Virus record (IMG/VR): IMGVR_UViG_3300042451_000213
Span: 1 to 20,612 of that record
Length of the DNA: 20,612 nt
Source of the DNA: a virus
Reading direction: 5' to 3' (one strand)
How positions within the stretch are numbered: position 1 is the first letter of the stretch; every line of letters begins with the position of its first letter. The notes beneath the pieces are model-generated. The model saw only the letters and a program-made list of their open reading frames with translations. It had not been told where the DNA came from and ran no database searches. This document shows positions 15,783-20,612 of this stretch, one piece after another. The translations under genes were made by a program, and so were the position numbers.

Positions 15783-16190
15783 TTATGAGATTTCCGCGTC
15801 AAAAGAGAAGGTGCCAGTTACGACGGTGACGCCACCAGTACGTATAGACAGATTACCGCTTACGCTATTGTTACCCGGCGTAGATGAACTGCGAAGAACG
15901 CCAAACGTGCGGTCTGAACTAAGCGAAAGCCAAGTGCCGTAAGTTCCTATGGGGGCGCCGCCACCCAAAAAGCTAGAGGTAATGTCCAGCTTAATTTCGT
16001 ACGAATTGCCGATGTTCGGCGTGGTTGGCAGATACCAGTTACCCGAGTCGCCATCAACGTAAGTGCCATCTGTGGCAAAGGTTACTTGCGCGGTTACGGT
16101 TGGCGACGGCGCCGAGGACGACGCGCTTACCGACAGCGACGGCACAACGCCACCCGTTGACCGATAGCGCATGACGTCAATCGGCTTCAT
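15783..16190 (-). CDS. Putative tail-associated beta-sandwich protein
   Basis: A 135-residue protein rich in Ser, Thr and Gly with an all-beta pattern: SLSVSASSSAPSPTVTAQVTF, then TDGTYVDGDSGNWYLPTT, SYEIKLDITSS, GTWLSLSSDRTFGV, and a repeated terminal strand GGVTVVTGTFSFDAEIS. The order of elements parallels the C-terminal domain of the tail protein at 18137-18745, suggesting a shared Ig- or jelly-roll-like module. I chose ATG at complement 16188-16190, where the upstream gene's TAA and this ATG overlap. It lies next to two fibre-like genes, so a small tail or fibre accessory role is likely. No catalytic motif was seen. Confidence 0.5.
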   Translation of the reverse strand: MKPIDVMRYRSTGGVVPSLSVSASSSAPSPTVTAQVTFATDGTYVDGDSGNWYLPTTPNIGNSYEIKLDITSSFLGGGAPIGTYGTWLSLSSDRTFGVLRSSSTPGNNSVSGNLSIRTGGVTVVTGTFSFDAEIS

Positions 16191-16876
16191 TACTGCTCTA
16201 CCGTAGCCGGCAGAACGTCCCACTTGGCGTCGGACGAGTTATAAATTACCGGGATATACATGGTCTTGTTGACCGTCGTAGTGGTCGGCAACACCGCGCC
16301 CATAGCCCGGTAGCCCGCGCCCCACGTAATCGCGCGCGCAGTACCGTTGTCCTTCAGGCGAATGACAAAGCCCTGACACTCGGCAAACGTACCGCTGGGG
16401 TTGGCAAACTGGATGGCGGCGGCTTGGGCGGTGACGCGGACAGCGTCGTTAGTGGACGTCGGGGTGACGGTACTGGCCGAAGTGACGCTCTGGACGCGCG
16501 GGTCCAGCGGGGCGGCGTCGGTAATGCCGTACCCAGACAAAGTGGTCGGTTCGCCAGTCAGATTAGCCCACGTAACCGACGCAACGGTGATATAGTTGGA
16601 CGGGTTGCTGGCCAGATAGAACGAGGCCGAACTCAGGCCGTCCAGAAGGTCGGCGTCCAGACCTGAACCGGCTCCGTCCACGGTAAGCAACTTGGCCAGA
16701 ACATCGGCGGCGGTGTACGCGCTGGTGTTCAGCTTGAGCGCGATAGCATCGTTGGCCGATTTCAGACCAGAGTCAATGCTGTCGAAGTTGGTGTTCAGCT
16801 TGCCGCCCCAAGTATCGGTAGAAGCGCCGACTTCAGGCTTAACGTAGCTGTAATTGGTTGTGGTCGTGTCGGCCAT
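16190..16876 (-). CDS. Tail fibre-like protein
   Basis: A 228-residue protein beginning [17 protein letters not shown] and continuing [17 protein letters not shown], an N-terminus widespread in phage tail fibre and collar proteins. It then carries [20 protein letters not shown] and [19 protein letters not shown], the latter resembling the short repeats before fibre tips, and ends in a beta-rich domain ([22 protein letters not shown]). It probably trimerises and forms part of the host-recognition apparatus. The stop overlaps the next start, and its own start directly follows the upstream TAA. It is shorter than whole long fibres, so it may be a short fibre or adaptor. Receptor unknown. Confidence 0.7.
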   Translation of the reverse strand: MADTTTTNYSYVKPEVGASTDTWGGKLNTNFDSIDSGLKSANDAIALKLNTSAYTAADVLAKLLTVDGAGSGLDADLLDGLSSASFYLASNPSNYITVASVTWANLTGEPTTLSGYGITDAAPLDPRVQSVTSASTVTPTSTNDAVRVTAQAAAIQFANPSGTFAECQGFVIRLKDNGTARAITWGAGYRAMGAVLPTTTTVNKTMYIPVIYNSSDAKWDVLPATVEQ

Positions 16877-17104
16877 TTAATCTTCCGTCCAAGTGGCGGG
16901 GGTGGTGTTATGGGGGGTCCAGATAGTGGACGAGGGGGTCTGGGCGGTCCATGTGACCGAAGTCGTGGAATAGGGTACCCAGCTTGCGGAACCGGCTGTA
17001 TGCGGCGTCCACGTTGCTGACTCTATTATATCAGATTCCCACAACAACCGTATTCTGGCTATTACGGAAATAGGGTGTTCTGAGAGAGAATGAAATCCTA
17101 GCAT
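16877..17104 (-). CDS. Short protein of 10-residue Trp repeats
   Basis: A 75-residue reading frame whose last 45 residues are tandem 10-residue repeats with Trp at positions 32, 42, 52, 62 and 72: roughly [TSI]W[TV][PA][HYQ][TSN]xxx. It ends ATWTED, then TAA immediately before the fibre gene's ATG. The first 30 residues look unlike a protein N-terminus of this family (MLGFHSLSEHPISVIARIRL), the ATG at 17104 has no good Shine-Dalgarno, and an extended -10 element lies inside the frame at 17025-17033. The true start may therefore be internal. Repeats with regularly spaced Trp and small polar residues suggest a beta-solenoid or fibre shaft. The function is unknown. Confidence 0.5.
   Translation of the reverse strand: MLGFHSLSEHPISVIARIRLLWESDIIESATWTPHTAGSASWVPYSTTSVTWTAQTPSSTIWTPHNTTPATWTED
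16880..17014 (-). repeat. Five-unit, 30-nt (10-residue) tandem repeat
   Basis: The coding sequence for residues 31-75 consists of four full 30-nt units and a partial fifth, each encoding a TGG tryptophan codon at the same place. The DNA is diverged between units while the amino-acid pattern is kept, which suggests an old, selected repeat and not recent slippage. Confidence 0.75.
17025..17033 (-). promoter_or_regulatory. Extended -10 promoter element (TGATATAAT)
   Basis: The complement of 17025-17033 reads TGATATAAT, a perfect TGnTATAAT extended -10 hexamer for sigma70-type polymerase. No clear -35 box is present 17 nt upstream, which extended -10 promoters do not need. It sits inside the Trp-repeat reading frame and would drive the fibre, lysis and virion genes to the left. 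It may be chance in a coding, AT-rich patch. Confidence 0.35.
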
Positions 17105-17120
17105 CGTCTTGGACTATGCC

Positions 17121-17723
17121 TTATGTAAGCCAAGAATAATACAGCTTGGTCTTAGCCTTGCGGTCATCGAGGCCGTGGGTTCCGCCATTTATTCTTTTAG
17201 TCAGGGCAAGGATGGTGGCGTCGTCCACACCTTTGTCACAGATTGCCCACAGCTTGTTCTTGTCAAAGAAATACTTGGCAGACTCAAAGGCATACTCATC
17301 AGCCACAGCGTTTGGGTCGATGGTCTTGCCCAGCCAGTCAGCAAAGTCCTTATAGTTCGATTTGCCCGTAAGTTGCAAGGCTCCTCGGCCTTTGTATAGC
17401 CATCCCGAACCGCTGGCCTCATCGCCGTTACCCATGCGGTTAGCATAGACGCGATTGGCAATCTTTTCCGGTTGCCGGGCGTACTTGTTGGCCGTAGCTT
17501 GGTCGAAATACTTAGGGAATATCCTAAGCAAGCCCTCGGCTGAGTAGTTCAGATTCTCAGAGAAGGCTTTGAAGTTGCCGGACTCGTGGGCGGTCTGGGC
17601 AAAGAAGTGAGCCGCTTGAACAGGGGTTAGCTTGTAATAGGCCATCGCGGCCTTCAACGTTCCCTTGCCAAACACGCCGTCTGCCGTTACGCCAATCTTA
17701 GCTTGTAAAGATGCCAGACTCAT
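17121..17723 (-). CDS. GH19 chitinase-like endolysin
   Basis: A 200-residue endolysin. Residues 1-32 (LQAKIGVTADGVFGKGTLKAA) resemble a shortened peptidoglycan-binding domain. The rest is a GH19 lysozyme/chitinase-type catalytic domain: HFFAQTAHESG with E47 as likely general acid, FSENLNYSAEGL with E56 as likely base, RIFPKYF, GSGWLYKGRGALQLTGKSNY, and YAFESAKYFFDKNKLW. It should cut the glycan strands of peptidoglycan after holin opening. There is no signal peptide or SAR helix at the N-terminus, so it depends on a holin. GGAG lies about 9 nt before ATG (complement 17721-17723), which overlaps the upstream membrane-protein stop (ATGA). The gene belongs to the AT-richer right-hand part of the window. 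Confidence 0.9.
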   Translation of the reverse strand: MSLASLQAKIGVTADGVFGKGTLKAAMAYYKLTPVQAAHFFAQTAHESGNFKAFSENLNYSAEGLLRIFPKYFDQATANKYARQPEKIANRVYANRMGNGDEASGSGWLYKGRGALQLTGKSNYKDFADWLGKTIDPNAVADEYAFESAKYFFDKNKLWAICDKGVDDATILALTKRINGGTHGLDDRKAKTKLYYSWLT

Positions 17724-17974
17724 TCTTTGTTTTCTCCGTTGTTTGATTTCGTGTCAATCATAATCCCAGACAGTATGCCAGTCAGGAAGGTGGCAATCGG
17801 TACTATTAGCTTAAAAAACTCTACATCATTCGGGGCCTGAGCCCCAATGGGCTGAGTCACAAAGACTAGGGAATACAGCACCACGCAGACAATGACGCAA
17901 AGGGTGAAGGAAAGGGCGATGCCAATAATAAAGCGCATCCGCGCCTTAAGTTCGCTGTCTGTATATCTAGTCAT
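17720..17974 (-). CDS. Two-helix membrane protein, second holin candidate
   Basis: An 84-residue protein: a basic, polar N-terminus (MTRYTDSELKARMR), a strong hydrophobic helix (FIIGIALSFTLCVIVCVVLY), a loop with FVTQPIGAQAPNDVEFF, and a second helix (LIVPIATFLTGILSGIMI) followed by a polar tail. It directly precedes the endolysin and overlaps it by 4 nt, a typical holin position. GGAG lies about 9 nt upstream of ATG. The family is common in phage genomes as an unnamed membrane protein. Because another holin candidate lies at 15306-15560, which of the two sets lysis time cannot be told from sequence; one could be an antiholin. Confidence 0.6.
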   Translation of the reverse strand: MTRYTDSELKARMRFIIGIALSFTLCVIVCVVLYSLVFVTQPIGAQAPNDVEFFKLIVPIATFLTGILSGIMIDTKSNNGENKE

Positions 17975-18140
17975 TTAAGTGGTCTCCGTAGACATCTGCC
18001 GGACAAGTGCCATCGCCCTTGCAGTCTTTTGTGCAATGTATGGTTTCAAACTTCTCGGGGTCTTGGCAGGCGTACCTGTAACGGGATTCACAGCCAGCTA
18101 ATGCCAAGACGCCTATTATAATCAATAGCTTAGTTTTCAT
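17967..18140 (-). CDS. Small Cys-rich lipoprotein
   Basis: A 57-residue protein, not obvious because of its size. It starts MKTKLLIIIGVLALAGC: a short basic end, hydrophobic signal and lipobox LAGC with Cys17 as lipid anchor. The mature part is about 40 residues with four cysteines (C25, C36, C40, C46), including the RYRYACQDPEKFE segment I recall from small phage lipoproteins near lysis genes. The start (complement 18138-18140) overlaps the upstream stop (ATGA), with GGAG 7 nt before it. The stop is 8 nt inside the next gene. It may be a second outer-membrane or superinfection-related lipoprotein, or a u-spanin-like part; it lacks a C-terminal membrane helix, so it is not a unimolecular spanin. 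Confidence 0.75.
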   Translation of the reverse strand: MKTKLLIIIGVLALAGCESRYRYACQDPEKFETIHCTKDCKGDGTCPADVYGDHLND

Positions 18141-18745
18141 GGCGGTGCTCCAACATTACTGTGGGCTATCAATGTTAATACATTAGTGTTTGTGGTGCTA
18201 ACTACTACGGAATCTACTAACCGCCGTACCTCTGCCTTTACCGTAATAGTCCTTGTCAGGTTTACACCATTGTCTGCCGTAGCGGTCATGCTTATCTCGG
18301 CATTTAAGTCTAGCCACGAATCAAAAGTACCCAATATCTCGCTAGAACCTGTACCGCTTGTGGTGTCCGACATCTTGGTAAACCGCACCTGATAAAAACT
18401 TCGCGGAGTTCCAGTAAGCCATTCTTTAGTAAAGTTAGAGAAATTACCTGAGCCTACCATGTCGCCGTCTGTGTTTACCGCTAAAGTAACGGTTGACGGA
18501 AACGCATTATACTCATTGTTTCGTGCTGTTCCTGCTGTTACGGTTGCAACATAGCTTTCTACAATCTCTGAGCCGTAAAAGTTTCCAATCGAGATGGCTC
18601 CACTAGTCGGCACATTAGGCACGGTATCCGTAGTAAGGACAAGAGAACCGCCCTTGTAATACTCGGACAAAGAATGAGGGGCAGAGCCGCCGAACATCAG
18701 ACGAATCTGCGCAATGCTTAGCGGCCCACTACTCGGCAGAGCCAT
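18137..18745 (-). CDS. Tail-associated protein with conserved N-terminal adhesin-type motif
   Basis: A 202-residue protein beginning MALPSSGPLSIAQIRLMFGG and SAPHSLSEYYKGGSLV, followed by TVPNVPTSGAISIGNFYGS. This pair of short motifs (LPSSGPxS..F GG.....LSEYY, then SGAISxxNFYG) is widespread in tail and fibre proteins of T4-like and other phages. The C-terminal 130 residues are beta-rich (TVTLAVNTDGDMVGSG, SFYQVRFTKMSDT, EILGTFDSWLDLNAEISMT, RTITVKAEVRRLVDSVVVS) and look like the module at 15783-16190. The start overlaps the end of the upstream gene by 17 nt. It probably sits at the tail periphery. Receptor binding is inferred from family only. Confidence 0.65.
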   Translation of the reverse strand: MALPSSGPLSIAQIRLMFGGSAPHSLSEYYKGGSLVLTTDTVPNVPTSGAISIGNFYGSEIVESYVATVTAGTARNNEYNAFPSTVTLAVNTDGDMVGSGNFSNFTKEWLTGTPRSFYQVRFTKMSDTTSGTGSSEILGTFDSWLDLNAEISMTATADNGVNLTRTITVKAEVRRLVDSVVVSTTNTNVLTLIAHSNVGAPP

Positions 18746-19076
18746 CGGCTTCTACCGCTTCAGTCGTTACAGTTGCTTTAACCCACGGCAGGCCATGAGA
18801 TACAATCGGCTTTTTCTGTGCCTCAATGTTTTCAGCCAGAGCTTGCTCTGTGGCATCCTTGTCAACGCCAGAAGTCCAGCACCAGTCAATCACATCTTCC
18901 TTAGTGACATCAGCGTATGGGATTACAAGCGAGCCTTCAGGCCATGAGCAGGTGGAGTAGATAGATGCGGTGTATTTGCCGTCAACTGCGGTTGCAGTCC
19001 AATGGGCAGTCGTGATATGACCATCTGCTGTGAGAAAGTCAACTTGGGTGATAGTCCATTTGTATTCGATAGCCAT
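18729..19076 (-). CDS. Small conserved phage protein next to tail fibre
   Basis: A 115-residue protein starting MAIEYKWTITQVDFLTADG, with HWTATAVDGKYTASIYST, SWPEGSLVIPYADVTKEDVI and DWCWTSGVDKDATEQALAEN. I associate this family with small genes beside tail fibres in marine and enteric phages; no function is known. I chose ATG at complement 19074-19076 because AAGGA lies 7 nt before it; this Shine-Dalgarno overlaps the stop of the fibre gene. The reading from 19100 would begin inside that gene. It ends with an acidic tail (AVEADGSAE). It might be a fibre-assembly partner, given its position directly after the fibre. Confidence 0.65.
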   Translation of the reverse strand: MAIEYKWTITQVDFLTADGHITTAHWTATAVDGKYTASIYSTCSWPEGSLVIPYADVTKEDVIDWCWTSGVDKDATEQALAENIEAQKKPIVSHGLPWVKATVTTEAVEADGSAE

Positions 19077-19077
19077 G

Positions 19078-20612
19078 TTAGTTTCCTTTGAGTTGTTCAA
19101 TGGTTAGTTTAAGTTCGTTGATTTGACCTTGTTGCTCTTTGACTGCTTCAATCAGCAGGGCAATGGTTGCGTTGTAATCCACAGCCTTCACCTTGCCATT
19201 ATCGAACACGGCCTCTGGAAGCACCTGCTCAATCTCTTGCGCGATAACACCTGCGAACCTGCGCTGTTTGTCATCCAAGTCGGTACGGGTGTAGGTGACA
19301 CCACGGATTTGATTCAGCTTACCAATCGCGCCTTCGATGCTTTCGACATTATCCTTGACCCGAATATCTGAGTAAGCCGTGACATTGCCACTTGCAAGGA
19401 TAGAACCGCCGACCTCTAGCTTCTGGCTAGGCGAACTTGTGCCGATACCAACATCGCCAGATGCGTTAATGCGCATCCGTTCATTAGTTCCGTTGCTGAA
19501 AATCATGTTGCCAGTAGAAGTCGAAGAAATCTGCGAGTTCCAACTGCCCTGACTTTCAAGAGCAATAACAGCCGTGCCAGATGATGGCTTGGATACAACA
19601 AGGTCGCCAAGGGATGCTGTAGGTGAGCCACCACCAATAAGCACCTTGCCTGCGCTGTCGATGCGCATACGCTCTGTCCAAGTAGTCCCGTTCCAAACGC
19701 CCCAGTTGAATGCACTATTAGTGTAAGACGAGTTCCCATAAATTCCGCCCATATCTACGCCGAAGCCGATATATGCAGAGGAAAAGAGTCGCAGTTTCTC
19801 GCCAGTCATGTTGCCAAGGTCAAGGCGAACCTGCGGAGCACTCGTACCAATACCGACATTGCCTGCGCTAGTGATGCGCATACGCTCATTACCAGAGCCT
19901 ACACCGCCAGAACTAAATGATAAAGAACCTGATATTGATTGAACACTGGCAGCACCAGCATCGTTATATAACGCCATTCTAGCTGTGTTATGTGCGCCAG
20001 TTGTGTATAAAGCTAAGTTATTTTTCTCAGTTGCACTTGTTTCGAGTGAGTAGATTCTTGCACTAAATGAATTAGCTGTGCCTCCAACCAACAAATTCCC
20101 ACTATTAGTTAGCGTCATCGCCTGCGTGAAGGTAACGGCATTTCCTGCTGTTCCTGATGAAGCATATCGCCAAATGTGGTTTCCGTTGGTTTGCTCATAG
20201 CTTGATGCGCCTGCCGTTCCACGATACACCCAGTTTTGCCCACCATTACCATACGCGGTCTGCCGAGCATTTGCAGTTATTGCAAGGCTATCAAAGCCAC
20301 TTGTGGTTGATATAGACCACCCATCTCCTTGTGCGCTAACACCATTGCCCCAAGCACTCGGAGTAACGCCCAAGCCAAGATTGCCTGCGCTGTTGATGCG
20401 CATACGTTCTGTCGATGCTGTGGCAAACGATAGGAATGAACCATTAAAGCCAACAGGGGAGAAAGTAGAGCTACCCCTATTGTATGATTGAACTAGCCCC
20501 TGATTTCCTGTATGCCACGGTGTTGAACCAGTGTAAATTAACTCCAGTCCTTCACCGCTTGCGGAAATTGTCGCGCCCTGCGCACGGATAGCACCGTTTA
20601 CATCTAGCTTTG
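19078..20612 (-). CDS. Long tail fibre/spike with C-terminal S74 chaperone, 5' partial
   Basis: The frame is open to the right edge, so the N-terminus is missing; at least 510 residues are visible. The body carries four copies of an [TN]ERMRIxxxGxxxxG repeat, each starting a beta-rich block, interspersed with Ser/Gly/Asn-rich stretches typical of trimeric fibre shafts. The C-terminal 97 residues are an S74/endosialidase-type chaperone: YSDIRVKDNVESI, IGKLNQIRGVTYTR, FAGVIAQEIEQVLPEAV, VKAVDYNATIALLIEAVKEQ, then a short coiled coil (QINELKLTIEQLKGN). It should trimerise and then be cut off at the Ser-Asp bond. A start at M (complement 20401-20403) is possible but unlikely, since KLDVNGAIRAQGATISASG upstream reads as normal fibre. 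Host receptor unknown. Confidence 0.85.
   Translation of the reverse strand, partial: KLDVNGAIRAQGATISASGEGLELIYTGSTPWHTGNQGLVQSYNRGSSTFSPVGFNGSFLSFATASTERMRINSAGNLGLGVTPSAWGNGVSAQGDGWSISTTSGFDSLAITANARQTAYGNGGQNWVYRGTAGASSYEQTNGNHIWRYASSGTAGNAVTFTQAMTLTNSGNLLVGGTANSFSARIYSLETSATEKNNLALYTTGAHNTARMALYNDAGAASVQSISGSLSFSSGGVGSGNERMRITSAGNVGIGTSAPQVRLDLGNMTGEKLRLFSSAYIGFGVDMGGIYGNSSYTNSAFNWGVWNGTTWTERMRIDSAGKVLIGGGSPTASLGDLVVSKPSSGTAVIALESQGSWNSQISSTSTGNMIFSNGTNERMRINASGDVGIGTSSPSQKLEVGGSILASGNVTAYSDIRVKDNVESIEGAIGKLNQIRGVTYTRTDLDDKQRRFAGVIAQEIEQVLPEAVFDNGKVKAVDYNATIALLIEAVKEQQGQINELKLTIEQLKGN
19369..19371 (-). other. Predicted S74 autocleavage serine codon in the fibre
   Basis: This codon encodes the Ser of YSDIRVKDN. 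By analogy with endosialidase and related fibres the chaperone is released at this Ser-Asp bond, leaving a 97-residue C-terminal domain. The conserved Lys and Asn that follow are present. Confidence 0.65.
19454..19483 (-). repeat. Fibre repeat unit 4 (diverged)
   Basis: Encodes NERMRINASGDVGIG, just before the S74 chaperone. The amino-acid motif is kept, but the DNA has drifted further than in units 1-3. Confidence 0.6.
19646..19675 (-). repeat. Fibre repeat unit 3
   Basis: Encodes TERMRIDSAGKVLIG. The plus-strand core TTGCCTGCGCTGTCGATGCG matches unit 1 with one change. Confidence 0.7.
19859..19888 (-). repeat. Fibre repeat unit 2
   Basis: Encodes NERMRITSAGNVGIG. The plus-strand core TTGCCTGCGCT and GATGCGCATACG match unit 1 apart from few changes. 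Confidence 0.7.
20381..20410 (-). repeat. Fibre repeat unit 1 ([TN]ERMRI motif)
   Basis: About 30 nt encoding TERMRINSAG-type residues. It shares the core TTGCCTGCGCT...GATGCGCATACG (plus-strand sense) with units 2 and 3. It marks the start of a fibre block. Confidence 0.7.

Noticed and set aside
18505-18515. TATAAT-like sequences on the minus strand near 10640, 18115 and 18508
   Set aside because: No extended TG and no -35 match; they lie in well-conserved coding sequence and are probably codon coincidences.
16190-20612. Diversity-generating retroelement acting on the fibre genes
   Set aside because: The fibre has repeats, but no reverse transcriptase or template repeat is visible in the window.
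1-20612. CRISPR array, tRNA, insertion sequence or integrase/attachment site
   Set aside because: I looked for regularly spaced direct repeats, cloverleaf-like sequences ending in a TTCGA loop, transposase and integrase motifs, and found none.

Overview
The window is an accessory-gene-dense segment of a tailed, double-stranded DNA bacteriophage genome. It holds about 26 tightly packed genes with almost no intergenic space, and no tRNA, rRNA, CRISPR array or insertion sequence that I can see. The host is very probably Gram-negative, because the phage encodes an overlapping inner-/outer-membrane spanin pair. Podovirus-like morphology is suggested, not proven, by a P22 gp10-like head-tail stabilisation protein next to several Ala/Gly/Gln-rich proteins that resemble internal ejection proteins. 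The species, and whether the source is an isolate or environmental DNA, cannot be read from the sequence.

Left part (1-7673, plus strand) is a replication and nucleotide-metabolism operon. In order it encodes the C-terminus of a DUF2800/Cas4-RecB-like nuclease, a DUF2815 ssDNA-binding protein, an intrinsic terminator that should attenuate read-through, a dNMP kinase, a family A DNA polymerase, a primase-polymerase/D5-type helicase fusion, a metallophosphoesterase with an N-terminal helix-turn-helix, a small HExxH protein and a small four-cysteine zinc-finger protein. Several genes overlap by 4 nt (ATGA or GTGA), so translation is probably coupled.

The plus-strand operon meets the minus-strand operon at a symmetrical hairpin (7701-7726) that should terminate both.

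Right part (7729-20612, all minus strand, read right to left) is a late operon entering from beyond the right edge. First come a long fibre with an S74 intramolecular chaperone, two small tail-associated proteins, a lipoprotein, a two-helix membrane protein and a GH19 endolysin (17121-20612). Next come a 10-residue tandem-repeat protein, two tail-fibre-like proteins, an XhlA-like protein, a holin candidate and the Rz/Rz1 spanins (14773-17104). The operon ends with the gp10-like stabilisation protein, two small proteins, a virion protein with a second S74 domain, and three further structural or ejection candidates, then a 42-residue lysine-rich protein (7729-14773). Terminase, portal, capsid and any RNA polymerase would lie outside the window. 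From roughly 17100 rightwards the sequence is visibly more AT-rich than the left two thirds, apart from genes 7869-11167, which are also AT-richer.

The most striking whole-window signal is the apparent complete absence of GATC and of CCWGG (CCAGG/CCTGG) over 20.6 kb, where base composition predicts several tens of each. This points to long-term selection against those two methylation or restriction targets. I found no obviously new multi-gene system. The other points worth a second look are the two S74 domains, the 10-residue Trp-repeat protein with an extended -10 element inside its gene, and the duplicated lysis-type genes.
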